A DNA stretch of 64,000 nt from Telopea speciosissima (lineage: Eukaryota; Streptophyta; Magnoliopsida; Proteales; Proteaceae): assembly GCF_018873765.1 (NCBI RefSeq), contig NC_057919.1, positions 70,178,984 to 70,242,983 on the forward strand, written 5' to 3'. The notes beneath the pieces are model-generated. The model saw only the letters and a program-made list of their open reading frames with translations. It was not told the DNA's origin and did not search any database. Positions 46,052 through 58,860 of the stretch are shown here, piece by piece (the stretch's first letter is position 1; every line of letters starts with the position of its first letter). The position numbers and the translations under genes were made by a program.

Positions 46052-49000
46052 GTACTTCCTTCCTCTCTCTCGCTCTCTCGCTGTCTGTCTCTCTCTGCTC
46101 TCTAGCTCTCTCTGTCCGTCCCTCTATCTCTCTGCGCTTTGTCTCTCTCTATCCCTCTAAGATTTGTTTCATTTTTTGCAGGATCTTTGTCCTGTAACTA
46201 GCGTTTCATCCCCATGAAAAACGGAGTTCGTGACCTTCAAACTGAAGCTCAAGAACAAATCGAGTTCGTGGCCTTCAAATTGAGCTTGTGGCCTTCAAAT
46301 CAAGCTTGTGAATTTCTTTTTGCCCTAAAGCATTAGATTTTGTTCTTGTGTACCCTAAATCTACGGTTTTGTTCTTGCCCTAAATCTCAGGTAAAACCCC
46401 CCCTCAAACTCAACTCAGCCAAAGCATCAGATTATATTGCCATTTCCATTTCCCCTATAAATGAGTATGGAGGTGACTTTCTAGGGCAGTATTTTTAAGT
46501 TGTTATCTATGATAAATTAGTATTGTCTTGGATTGAGTCAATGCAGGTGAAATTACTTTATTTTAAAGGGAAATAACCAACTCTGTTGTCAGTGAGTACT
46601 CTGTTTTGTCTTGCTTCTTTAATGGGAAATTTGTGTGAAATCCTTGCTTCAGTGGGGACTGATTTAAACCTCCCCCCTTTGGATTGGCTTTTTAAGCCTT
46701 TGTTTTGGCCTTGAATATTTTGAACATGGAAACTAGAGGGGAAAAATATCATCTAACTTCTCCTTGTATCTTTAATTGGATGACTGAAATTTTGACTAAA
46801 CAACATGTGATGATTTTCTGCATTCCCATTCTGTAACAACCGCCCAACTTTCATATACAAACTTTTGTACACTTAAATAAATCCAAGCATCTTTAACAAG
46901 CTCGAGAGCCAAACCATGTTTCATTGGTTTCCAACAGGGAGATCTTCTCTACAAAATTGGAGTTGGTTAACTTGATCTTGGAGTTTTGGTTAACTAACCT
47001 TAACAGTTCAAATAGTGTTTGCAATAGGCCTGTTTTGACAGCGTCATTGCTTAAATTTTAGTCTTTGATTCCAGATCAAGCCAAGTTTAAGCATGTTATT
47101 CCCCTCCCTTGTTGTTACCTTTGATCCAGGTCTGGAATCCATCAGACTGCTGGATTGAAGGCTGCAATAGTTTGTTTTAGGGTTGATATTACTGTTGTCT
47201 TAAGTTTCTATTTTGAGAGTAACTTGTTCATTAAGTTTCTGATCTATCTGTTACTGCTGGCAGTGAGTTCTCAACTTGCTGTTTCACCTTTATGAACAAC
47301 ATATTGATCTTGTTATTTGGGATACCCTAGTGGTGAGAGTCGTAACTATTATCCTTGCTGGTAGGCCTGTTTACTATCTATTACTATTACAAAGAGCCTA
47401 CCTTGCTGTTTACCAGTCCTATTGATCCTATCGTTGGGTTAGATTGTTAGCTTACTGTTTAGTGACTATAGTCCCCATTAGGATGACATGGTTGCCATAT
47501 GTCATAGGGTCCAAAGCCAAATAATCACTTTGGATGTTCTTTTTAGCAATCTAATGCTTCAAACATATGTAAACATGCTTGAATGGGAAATCCCTGTTAA
47601 TTGTCCATGGTGACACTTTTTGACATTGGTGTACACTATTAAATGGTCTTTCTTCATTTTTAATACATATTTTTAATTTCTTTTTATGGAATGGTGTAAT
47701 GAAATGGGTCAAGAGTTTCAAGTTGAGGTGAGTTGTACATCAATAAGAGATCTGGTTACTCATTGTCTGGTGGAATGGTGTAATGATCTTCCTTGTGTCT
47801 ACAGAAAACAAAGGGGTTAAGATAGCTAGGAAGGGTAAAACTTTAAATTTCTGTGTTTCATATTAACATAATAGTGATGATGATGCTGAAAAATTCTGTT
47901 TTCCTTAAAATTTAAAGCAGGGGGTGGGGGAAGAATGTCACTTGTCATTATAGTGATGATGATGCTGAAGATGATGTAGTATACTTAAATGCTTGTTCAT
48001 ATACCTAGAAAGATTTTGTTTTCCTTTAAATTTAAATCAAATTGTATTGCTCATGAGATGTCCATTCTTAAATGCTTGTTCATATACAATTGTTTTCATC
48101 AACAATTTTTATATTACAGTATACTTTGCATTGTGTTTTGATGAATTTGTAGTTCAATGTGGATAAAGATGGTATTTTGCATGGTTTGACTTTACCTAAT
48201 CATTCCATTTAGCTTTATCTACAATTGTTTTTCTCTTTTTTTTGTTTGATGAATTTGCAGTTCAATGTGGATAAAGGTGGTATATACCAAGGCATGCATA
48301 TACCAAGGGGATTTTATGTTGCCCAGTGGCCATACAGTCTATCACTACAAGAACAATGCTATCAGAGAGTAATATCTGATATTTGTGAAACTCTTTTCAC
48401 AAATCCACTGATTAATCAAAATGTATGGCTTATCTTTGGTGATTTTGTGGCTCTATCCCCCCCCCCCCCCAAAACAAAATTTCACATATGCTCTAAGTGG
48501 TGGCTTCCAGAGACTGTAGATTGGCATTCCTACAGAAATTGACAAACTAATGCTTGACAACTATTGTGTGTGTAAAAATTCCTTTATTCTTGAATATTGG
48601 AGTTCTATTTTGAATATTGGACCATTTCTATAGTTTTTGAGCTTAGTCACAGTTTTGTGGGATTATAACAAGTTGACTCTAAATTACGGCGGGTGGTCGT
48701 GGCTTAGATTAGTTTATTTAGTTTGAGTGTGTTTTTTTATATAATTCAGGTTCAAGACCCCACCCACCCACTCCAGCAACAAAAAAACAATCTAGAAGAA
48801 AGTTTTCTGGGTGAAGGAAAAACCTACAAATCTAGGATCATTATTAATCTCTGCCCCAAAATTTCCCTTCACTGTTGCTGGCACCCATCCAAGGCCAACG
48901 ATGGCCGTCGGGGAAGGCTCTTTCACCATGGCTTGAGGAAAGCCTCAATCCATAAATTGCAATCCAATCAGCAACAGAGACAAAGAGAACGAGGCTTCAT

Positions 49001-49894
49001 TATCTAAGATGTACATGCTAACATATATAGTGCACTTGTTTCCTTAATATGACTCCCACCACAAATTATACTATGAGATCCATCTTTAAGCAGCTCATGG
49101 TATTCAATTGGAGACAAAGGGTTAGAAAGAGGATGAGCATTATCTTTAGTAATTGACATTTAAAACTTGGAATTGACCAAAAAACATAGTTATGCTTTCC
49201 CCTTGCCTATTACTTGGAAGGATTAAACCTAAAATGAAAAATGTGCATTCCATTAGGGCTTGAAGCGGGTACAAATGATCAAACGTATGAAATTTTTACT
49301 ATTCCCAGGGATAAAACAAAAAAGAATGGTGATTGGATTGATGATGAAATAGAATTCTGGGTTGCAAATTGTGATCCAATTGATGATGAAGAAAGAGAAT
49401 TCTTGGTTCGTTTCTCCACCTTACTAACAGGAAAAATAATGGATAAAATCCTGTGGAGTTTGGCTCATATTGATGAGGGGCCACATCCAACAATGCATGG
49501 GTTGATGGGACTATTTCTTGCCATGTGATCGCTTAATTCACATTCAAAACTCTATAGACACGTAGTCCCACTTATTCATTTTGAAAATTTCCAACATATG
49601 GCAAAATAGAGCTTTAACACAAGAAAAGATATTGAAAGCAAAACTCCAAATCTGACTAGGAGAAAGATTTAGATTAGAAATGATCATTTTTTGTGGAATT
49701 TTATATTTCAGATGGATATTGTGGCTACATGTGAGATTTTTGTAAATAATGGCATATTTGTAATTTTAGGTTATACTACGTTGGATGTTAAATAAGTATG
49801 ATTAACTATTTGGGTACATTAATATGGTAATGACATTATTTTTTAATTATTGATTAAAGTACCTTGTACTTTTAAATTTAAGATTTGGCAACTG

Positions 49895-50020
49895 ACAGAA
49901 TCAGGGTAACCAAACAGTTTTTCAGATAGATTCAAGATGAATCCACCTGACAAACTCAGGGTAATCAAACAGTTTTTCAGGAAAAATAATGTCACAGAAT
50001 CAGGGTAACCAAACAGTTTA
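49895..50020. repeat. Three copies of a GGTAACCAAACAG unit
   Basis: A TCAGGGTAACCAAACAGTTT unit occurs near 49900, 49956 (one change) and 50000, spaced 45-56 bp apart, about 100-200 bp inside the right inverted repeat. Such subterminal repeats are often transposase-binding sites. That role is inference here. Confidence 0.75.
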
Positions 50021-50115
50021 TTTTTTCCGAAATACGAATCCACAAAAAATCCATCTAGAGATCCCCATTCAAAATCAATACATGCTCCCAAAGATTTTCG
50101 CAACCAAACGCGGTG

Positions 50116-51227
50116 GCTCGTGAGTGACAAATCTTTCGACGTCCTACTTTTTTTTTGATAAACTCATTTATTGTAACTTGTAAGAATCTATAATACATTC
50201 CCTAATTCTGGGAGGAGCTGATTTCCCCAGGTGGCTACTACATCCAAGTTCTTTTACAATGAAACTGCTCTGTCAGAGCAAGTGCATTTGTGCAGTTAGA
50301 AAGGTGAATGCTTCAATTGGATTCCAATCTAATAGTTCTTTTAATCTTTCGCTTCCCTGGTGATAGTGCAAATTCAAAGGTCTAAATCAATAATAGAAGT
50401 ATCCTTGAGCCAATCCATACTGACCTGGATCGGGTCTCCATCCTCATACCAGGACATTTAAGTGGTTTGGTACTTAGCATCAAAACAGGGGAACTACCCA
50501 GATCACTGAAATGGTGATTCGGGAGCTTCAAGGTTGAATGGCCTCAATGCACCTGCTGTTCATCTGAATTCTGAAGTTGGTTACTGTTGATCAATCCAAC
50601 TATCCAAGTTCGAAACCACACCAAACCCAATAATATATACTTAGGCAGGCTGAATCGGATGATACATGGTCCTGGAAGGCCATCCAAAATAAGAACAAGG
50701 ATTGTTGAAGGTACTTTCCAAGCGCAAAATTGTTAAAAACTCCTACTTCTAATAAAATTTGGGAGCTGAACCCTTTAGGTGATGAACATAATCGCTTAGA
50801 TACTCTACAAAACCGAACAAAATTTAATTCCAAATGGTTTTCAAATGCAGTCTTATTCTTTTGGCTTCTTCTTTAGTTATGAGAGAATGGATAGAACAGC
50901 GAAGTGAATCAAAATTAACCAGCCATTAAAAACTGAACAATGATAAGAATTCTTCCAACAATTTTCTTTTCCATCTACACTAATAGAACCACCCATTCTT
51001 CCAGAAATCCGCGTAGAGTTGCCATCAAAATAGTGGTAATTTTATGTAACTCTCCATTCTAAATGTTTTGGCGTTCTTGTGGTACAAAGATACCACCTGT
51101 AATTTTCTTTTGGAGAACTTGTTAGAATAGGCCACCAAAATTTGAGTCGGAAGAGAAACCCATTCCCCCACGGGGGGATGGGATTACTTACAGGAGCATT
51201 GGATGGACATTTTATAAGACAAAAGTT
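50116..51227. other. Gene-free stretch downstream of CLPR3
   Basis: The CLPR3 3' untranslated region should lie just left of 51228. On the minus strand the text ending AATGAGTTTATCAAAAAAAA (near 50150) resembles the poly(A) end of an L1-type LINE, so 50150-50430 may be such a tail, but no coding part supports it. Confidence 0.35.
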
Positions 51228-54200
51228 TTACATCCCATCAATGACCTTAACGCCAGCTATCCTGTCCCATTCCTCTGGTGAGGCAGCATCAGCCATTATC
51301 TTCTCTTGACCACGCCAAAGAATCTGTGACCAGAGGATGCCAATGTTACTTGGGAAAGAGGAAGTTCCATGTATAAGAAGTTGCATAGGTGCATGTCCCT
51401 TAAGCACGCACACACTGTATGGGTCAGGAGGATCTTATCAATATTACAGAAAGCAAAATATACCTTGTCAATGACACCGAAGTCTTTAGCCCTTGTAGAA
51501 TCCATATAAAATGGCCTCTTCATCAAGTCTGCTACAGTCTCAATAGACTAATTAATGATCAAGAGGAAGTATGAGTATTTGGACATCTCTTACTTGCAGT
51601 TAATAAATAAAATAAAATAATTAAAGGCTTCCATGTTTCCTGAAATGGTTGAAGGCGAAAGTGTGGTTCACTAATAAAGCCAGTGGTAGTCATACCTCAG
51701 GCCTGCAAATGAATCTGGCCTTCATCCACCTTTCCCTAACTTACCTACTAAAAAGGACAAGTCATGTAAATACATTACTCACATTTCCAGTGTGCCTAGA
51801 CAGGAGCTTAACAAGTGTGTCCCTATTTGTTACAACCTGCAAAGTCATGGAGCTTTCAAACCAGGGTTTGAGATGAATATATGAATGGAAAATTCAAGTT
51901 CCACAGCAAAACATAATGGACAGAACCAATTTAAAAAAACCAACAATGCTTGTATTAAACCAGTTAATTCAATACTTAAATGAACATTTTCCACTAAACA
52001 TAACAAGGTTTATGACCTTTCACTCTTTGAATGAGGTAAAATTCTGCTATAAGCAAAATTCATAACAGCTATTGGATTCTCCTTCTCATATGATAGCAAT
52101 TGGAATGATGAATATTAGCCACGCTATTGTTTCATGAAGCAACTGACAACCTTTACTTTTTTTTTCTGATATTTGTTTCTGTCCTGTGTTAAATACTTGT
52201 CTGAGTAATGGAGCTGGATGTGTTAGAGAATGCACCAAACAGAAAACTTCCTCCAGTTTCCCAATTACTATAAAGTCGAAACTTTGCAACCAACCGAGCA
52301 ACAGACAAACTTAACAGCATCATTGCATATACATATAAAAAGCAGGTTTGTTCAAGTGTCAAATATTTTTAGTATTTAACTCAAAACCATCATCATCAAA
52401 TACAACACATGCCACAAAGATGATGAGAAAGCACAACAAACCTCTTTTGCACGGATAAGAACATCACTTGCTGGCATTAAACCAGATGATGGAACACGAG
52501 GCTGCTGAATCATGGCTGAAACACAATTCAAGTGAGCCATGGCATGGCATCGTAGGGAATTAGTGACCAAGGAATGTTAATTTTTCTTGACATCAGACAA
52601 TAAATTTAAACAAAATCAAACCTTTGGCATGTGGCATCATGAACCGTCTACCCTTCTTTCCAGCAGCAAGTAGGAGACAAGCCTGGCCTATGGCAGCTCC
52701 AACAGCAACTGTTTGTATCTGCATACACAAAACAACAAAGCAAATTGCATTAATGAATTTTAGAGCATGGGTTCTAGCAATCTCAACAATAGTTGAGATG
52801 GTTACCACATTGTGCTCCAGAAAAGCTTTTTTTTTTTTTTTGGGGGGGGGGGGGGGGGAAGAGAAAGGCAGTGGAGGGAGCAATATCTTTTGAAAGCTGG
52901 GAAAAATAATGCTTTTAATTTATCATGTTCAAGGAGAACAGTTAGTGGACAATTTCAGTAAAGTATAAACAAAATCCTATCAACAATTTTAACGGATTAT
53001 AGTGCAATAACTAACTAAATATCTTTTTTTTTTTTTTTTTTTTGGGGGGTGGGGGGTGGGGGTGGGGGTGGGGGAGGGGGGAATAGGAAGGGGGAAGGTA
53101 CCAGCCAGGAGACTCGAACTCGTGACCTCCTGGTGAGCATGGGCATGAAGCGCACCACGGCTCACCAACTGCACTAGGCAGCTGTTGGTAACTAATTAAA
53201 TATCTTTACTAGGAACTTCTTTAGTATGATTGACAACCAGTCCCTAAGTTTGATTGCATGACCTTCATCTTTCTTCAATATTTTTCTCAGTGCTAAGTAT
53301 TATGTCCACGGTTCACGTCTCTTTACCATTTTGGTTTTGAGCACTAACAATTCAAAAAAAGGTAATATGGTGGAAGCAAATCACATTTCATGCAAAACCT
53401 TAGCAAAAAGCCTTTGCTCAATTGAACCTGGAGGAACGTAACAAAAGAAAAGAAGAGGAATAAATGCAAAAGGCTCACGTAAAGAGTAGTAGTAGAAAAA
53501 GCAATTAAACAGAAGTTTTGATACGTATTGTTTCAAGAAGAACCACGACTTAGATAAGATGCTAATATAAGGACAAAGTGCATGAAACATGAGCAACCAG
53601 GAAGTTAAAATATCACTCATTTCAATGATCACTGCATTGGTAGAGAAAGCACAAGTAACAAAAATAAAATATCATAGGGAGGAACTTACTTCATTTTTCA
53701 GCTGCATCATTGCATCATATATTGCAAAACCCTCCGACTCCATCCCAACCTGAAATCATAGTACTTTAAGTCCATAATAACCTTACAAAACAGAGAATGA
53801 TGCCACCAGAAGTGTACGAAATAAAGCTGAATAATTGGCTTAGGCAGCTACATAGACCCAATTACCAATCATTTCTCCTCATACTATTAGGATATAAGCA
53901 GTGCCAAGATATAGAAGGGAAGGGAAAGAATATTTGACTGCGGATGAATGCAACTCATATGAGCCGGTATGACTAGCTGAAAAGCTTCAATCACAAAACA
54001 ACAAAAGCAAAATAGGTGTTATATAGAAACGTAAGCTTGCTGATCTCGGTCTGGCCCATCAATGTTGACATGTAGTTAAAACCTTATCTACAATTAACAT
54101 GAATGATATATAAGCTAGACCCAATAAAATGTAGTTTTATATACATATGCACAGTTTGTTATTTGAGCTCAGACTGGACCAAGCCAGGCCATTGGGCTGG

Positions 54201-54636
54201 GTAGAAGTCACCACAATAAAAAAGGGCATACCCAGTACATGAGGCTCCCGCCACTGCAGGGTCTGGGGAGGGTCATAATGTACGCAGACTTATCCCTGGT
54301 TTCACAGAGAGGCTGTTTCCAGACTCGAACCCGTGACCACTTGGTCACAATAGAGCAACCTAACCGATGGGCAAGGATTGGGCCTAAGAAATTGGGCTAG
54401 ATTCAGGGCCATAAAGGAGATGTATTTCTCCATCCTTTTATCTGTGTATGCATGTGACAACATCTTAAAGAAATAGGGCAGAGACATAACAGAAGGAAAT
54501 CAAGAAGACTTACTGTTTCACCATCATCACGGGTTGTGCCGGTAGAATTTATATAAAGATAAATTGGTTCTTTGGGATCCATATATTGCAGGTAAAGCAG
54601 TTCTGCAATCACAAGCTCTGTGACAGCTGGCACCAA
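51228..54636 (-). CDS. CLPR3: ClpR3 plastid Clp protease subunit, 5' exons missing
   Basis: Seven exons on the minus strand: 54636-54514, 53749-53690, 52718-52622, 52515-52442, 51836-51783, 51547-51464 and 51323-51228 (stop TAA). All have GT/AG borders and compatible phases, giving 195 codons. The protein runs from LVPAVTELVIAELL through NSTGTTRDDGET, GMESEGFAIYDAMMQLKN, VGAAIGQACLLLAAG, MMPHAKAMIQQPRVP, VVTNRDTLVKLLSRHTGN to ILWRGQEKIMADA. This is the ClpP fold of ClpR3, a subunit of the plastid Clp core that lacks the catalytic serine; the position here reads AIGQAC. Arabidopsis ClpR3 is about 330 residues, so roughly the first 135 (transit peptide and N-terminal part up to the residues before LVPAV) are missing. 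They are not found upstream, where a divergent CAMTA fragment begins at 58861. Confidence 0.88.
53024..53188 (-). mobile_element. tRNA-derived SINE with target duplication, in a CLPR3 intron
   Basis: On the minus strand the element starts CCAACAGCTGCC, has an A box (TAGTGCAGTTGG, 53176-53165), a B box (GAGTTCGAGTCTC, 53121-53109), a C-rich tail and a run of about 20 A. It is flanked by 16-bp target duplications with one mismatch, at 53008-53023 and 53189-53204 (TAACTAA-TAAATATC). It sits in the intron between the second and third visible CLPR3 exons, in the same direction as the gene. Confidence 0.85.
54218..54375 (-). mobile_element. Au-type SINE, in a CLPR3 intron
   Basis: Minus-strand blocks in the order of the plant Au SINE: GTTGCTCTATTGTGACC, B box GGGTTCGAGTC (54332-54322), GGAAACAGCCTCTCTG, GTCTGCGTACATTATGACCC, CAGTGGCGGGAGCCTC, and a T-run end after GGGTATGCCC. 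It is nearly full length. Target duplications are not clear. It lies in the intron just downstream of the first visible CLPR3 exon. Confidence 0.85.
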
Positions 54637-57031
54637 CTGAGGATGAAAATTGGTTAACAAGTGCTACAAATTGCAAAGTCAAAGGAACAAGAAATCTATT
54701 ATTCACAACAGCTAGAATGGTATATGGCACAGAAATGGTACTGCAGTAGCAATAGGAAAAAAAAGCCCTAAACTTTAAAATCCAGGCTCAATGGGCCAGT
54801 CAGACAGCTGACCAGAACCCATTGAACTAAAAGGTGATCAGGGCTAGTTTAGACTTTGGACATGATTTATAATGTTTTGTCCCAGAAACACCAGCACAAT
54901 CTGTTCCTTTCATGTGTTCCAAGCAAAGAGAAACAGTTTAGATATAATCTGTGACCACTATTCCTGCCTGGTACCAGATCATCCATTCAAACGGGTTGAA
55001 ATGGAATGTGCACCCCAATGGTCAATAACATCTTTGTTTTTGGACATTTTGTTGTGGAAGCAGGATAATCCCCTAGCTGGTTTGATGCCTGGTCCATTTC
55101 TCCAAACTACAGAACAGAGGGGGAGAGGCATACTACCTTTTTTGCTAGGAGTCCAACTCAAATCATACAGCAGAAAGATCTTATACTTTCCCAGTAGGGA
55201 TGACAATTTCTGAACTGGCACTTCTAAAACAAACTTCCTCCCTTGAACTAACCAATGGCAGGTTTGTGCTTACATTTACTAAACCCATTTAAATATAATT
55301 ATGATTTTTATTCTGACACCAAAATTTGGAGGTTCACGTATTCTCATATCACTCACGCATATGTAGTTATACTTAGTAAACTACAAATGTGGTTATGTTC
55401 TGCGCACATAAACACATACTAGGTGGATTGTTCTATAAACTGAAAGAAGACCTAAGACCATAAACGTCTCAGCCACCCATGCCATCTCACTATCTCAGAC
55501 ATTCTGGGCTAAACATACATCATAGAATTCCAGATGATACTCAATAACACCAAACACATATAAGAACATCCAACGAAACCGATGCTTCATGGATTCAATA
55601 TGGTGAGGGGAAAAATCATAAGATGAATACACAGCTTACATGACCATAAGGTCTACCAATAAAATCCCCATGGATAAGGATCCTACCAGAAGGTGCAGTA
55701 TAAAAGTTAAGGATGCCAAATCTAGCAAAACTACCAGCTACAAAATTAAACCTTTATTGCTTGCTTTGAGTGATATAAAGCTCAGGAACAGTGTTGAGTT
55801 GAAAGCTCAACAATAAGAATCCTCCTCAAAAAATAAAAAAATTGAATATACAACCTGAAACAACCCCAAGGAAATAGGTAAATGCCCTCTATAATTGAAT
55901 TAATCAGTGGGCAGATGGAGAACTATGGATTCTAGTTTGTGAGGAGGATGCTTCTGCATCAACATATCTTTCTAAGAACCATGTAGACTTCTATGAAATT
56001 TCTTCCATTCATGAGCCAGCACCTGTCGGAGAACTATATGGGACCCTTCTACCACAGACGTCTTATCATCTCTGAGCTCCTTTGCTATCTATTCTCATTC
56101 CCTTTTGAGACAGCTTCTTTAAACCCATGATGTTGATCCACTGTGATGTAAGACATCCATGGTATACCCTAAATTTGATTGTAGAATTGGATTCCACGGC
56201 AGTAGCCTTCTAGGAGTGAAATCAACAAAGCCATTAGCCAAACAAATAATTGGTTATGAGAAAAAGATTTGGAAATGATTGCTGGTTGAAGAAAAGGAAG
56301 AGTTTTAGTGGCACTTACCACACTATTAAGTTGAATTCTAAAAGCCTAAAACTAGGGTTAGGGTTTACATAAAAGGAGGATGAAAAGTTGGAATAGGTAA
56401 TGGTTAAAATTAAAGTTTTGATTAAGTTGGATGTAAGTTTTAATGGTTGGAAGAGTTCTGTTAAGAAGGGACTGAAAAATAGAAGGTATGTGAGGTGACT
56501 CTATCAGGGTGTTATTTGGATTGTTGATGAATAAGGGGTAGGGCTGATCTGGTGGTTGCTTTGGTGGTGAATTGGTAGTTTTTTTTTATGGAGATTGGTA
56601 GTGAATAAAAAGATGTTTAGAGGTCAAAGTTGGATGTTGTAGTTATAAATAGTAAGTGGAAAGTAGAAGAAGAATTAGATGGTGACTGAGGATTCAAAAG
56701 TTCTTGTCAATGCACTTTCAAAGGGGCCTCTGAAACCATACAAAAATAGCGCACATCTTTCAATTTGATAAACTTGTTATGGGGTACAGACCTAGGCCTT
56801 GCTTGCCAAGTCCAAAAATAGCAAGCAAGCGTGAGGCTAGTTGTTACCGTTGCAAGGCCATAAAACCCCAAATCCAATAAAACTTTAGCATATCTGCAGT
56901 GCTTTTTTTGGGAGGGGGATTTTGACTAAGCATAACTTCTACCTACCTAACCTACAAAACTGTTTTGACCTTTGACCATATAAACTACATACCCTAAGTT
57001 CTATATAGCAAAAAGTTTGACCCTGAAGCAT
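54637..57031. other. Region between CLPR3 and CAMTA, no 5' exons found
   Basis: I looked here for the missing first exons of CLPR3 (minus strand) and of the CAMTA gene (plus strand). I found neither the plastid transit-peptide exon and the residues before LVPAV, nor the CG-1 start with its WLRP-type motif. The sequence is AT-rich with small frames only. Confidence 0.5.
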
Positions 57032-58093
57032 GGTTCCAAGTGTTGCCGAAATTTCATGATACTTCACGAAATGATACTGATAAGTGTCAAGATTTCGGCC
57101 GATCCGGTACAATGCCTTTGTAATAAAGGCATGGTTTCGAACAAATGGGTCGATATTTCGACCCATTTCGTTCACTTTTTGCCATGGAGGGGTTTTTACC
57201 TGGTTTTTGAGATTTCTTAGCCAAATCATGACTGCACAAGGTTGGAACAAGTACTTGGGCAGTGGAGGAATGCAGTGGAAGCGATGATTTGTTGCGTTGT
57301 TGGTAGATTTGTGCAAGATTTAAAGTTGAAGGTATATCATTTTTTCCCAAAACCTAATTTTGCCAAAAAAAAAAAAAAGGACAAATACTTGGTGACTGGT
57401 ATTCAATTTTTTATTTGGTACACATTGTAGCCCAATCTATGACTTCACGGAGCTGGAATTTATTTTCTGTTTTTAAAGAATAGGATAAATACTCCATTAT
57501 GTTGACGATTCAATTTATAGGGCTGCTGTAGAGGACTTCGAGCGTTTCTTCCATCATACTATGACATGGCGAGATTTTGTGATACAGTTGGCAGATAACT
57601 TGATTCGGCAGCAGCAACAACATTCTAGTGGTTTTGATCATCCCCGGAACTCGATGTGGTATTAGGAATCTAGGACTCTATGATGGGCATAGGGGTGACT
57701 CGTTGTTTGTATTGTTGATTCAGATATATTTCTCTTTGTAACAAACCATGTATGATATATGGAATGGTTTATAATTTGATGTATATTCATTCCTAATGCA
57801 TATTTAAGTTGTTCTACTTGAATTATATATGTTCTAGTAAACATTGTGTGGAATAGGCCATATTAGAGAATGTATATAGCATACATTGGTACACTACCAA
57901 CCTAGGGTTTGAAGTCAAACTATCATTTTTACTCTTAAGGGTTCCACTATGTTTAGAGGGCCTAAAATAGGGTTTCCTAGAAGTTTCAGGACTTAATTTG
58001 GGCATTTTGCCATCAAAACCCATCATTGAAACTTGCAGAAAAAAGTGTCTAGGTCTCCACCGAAAATTTGTTTTCGGTCTTGAGCTTGGAACC
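57032..58093 (+). mobile_element. TIR repeat family r2, longer copy
   Basis: The left end reads GGTTCCAAGTGTTGCCGAAA and the right end, reverse-complemented, GGTTCCAAGCTCAAGACCGA. Blocks at 57238-57315 and 57845-57985 recur in the same order and orientation at 62115-62375. This copy has about 530 extra internal bases, including a short protein-like frame (VEDFERFFHHTMTWRDFV near 57525-57580). The transposon class is unknown. Confidence 0.55.
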
Positions 58094-58860
58094 TTGCCCT
58101 GAAGAACACCTTTTTTGGGCCCCACAGACCAAAACTTGCAACAATTGTAAAATCTGTATTTCGGTTTTGCTCTTTATAGGCATGATTTGGATAAAGTGTG
58201 CTCATCTAGTTTCAACAATAAGTGGGATCACTCTGTGCATATCTGTGAATGGAAGTTGGGTAGGATATGCTTGAGTGATACAAGTGTTAAGTAATTCTTA
58301 AAAGGTTCTACCCAAAAAAGGGTAATTTTTCACTGATATGCTTATCTTGAAATACAATGCTTTTTGTGTCTTTTGCACATTCTTCTTTATTTGGGGCTCC
58401 AATTTGGGTAGTTTTTGGCACACCTGCTAGTGAAACAGAGGTGCTTTATTTTAGACTTGTATTAATAGAATATAATAGAAGGATGCTTTTCCTTTTCATT
58501 TGAGTGCTTGTTGTCTTTTAAAGAGTGGTCGCCCTGTGGCATTAATATGGTGTCCCAAATCTCAGCCCTTATTTTATTGATATAGCCAGACTTACTCTCT
58601 CTTTTTGTTACAGTTACTCACAGGAGTTTTACAACTCCTTTGTCCTGCTTTTTTCTTCTTGTTTATTGAGCTAACCTCACTATGGTTCTCCTTAAACTGG
58701 TTAACAATCTTGGTGTAGAATTGGAAGTAAATTTATTTTTTCTAATTTCCTTTCAGGTTTGATTGCAAGCTGGTTAGTGTTTTGTAGCTTTAAAAAGTGA
58801 AGACAAGTTTCAATCCTACGTTTGTTGTGTGAAATCATTGTTTTTTTTTTTTGTTGGTAG

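Larger units (their letters stand above)
45688..50115. mobile_element. 4.4-kb segment bounded by inverted repeats, no transposase seen
   Basis: The left end CACCGCATTTGGTTGGGTAA and the right end, reverse-complemented, CACCGCGTTTGGTTGCGAAA, both continue with ATCTTTGGGA. The pair matches at about 25 of 28 positions, and the GTTTGGTTG core is typical of plant PIF/hAT-type element ends. I find no target duplication (ACTAA left, GCTCG right). Inside are 38-bp tandem repeats (45967-46051), a CT-rich stretch (46060-46150), three repeats near the right end (49895-50020) and two unrecognised frames (48225-48542 and 49241-49528). No transposase motif is visible. It could be a large nonautonomous transposon, possibly carrying gene fragments, or two unrelated MITE ends. 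Confidence 0.45.

Noticed and set aside
52842-52859. T/G homopolymer block in a CLPR3 intron, resembling the SINE tail at 53024
   Set aside because: No polymerase III boxes or target duplication are present beside it, so it is treated as low-complexity sequence.
55640-55760. Short minus-strand frame with ILIHGDFIGRPYG wording, considered as a missing CLPR3 exon
   Set aside because: It only loosely resembles the HGRIVYIG-type stretch before LVPAV and lacks a proper splice donor in the right phase.
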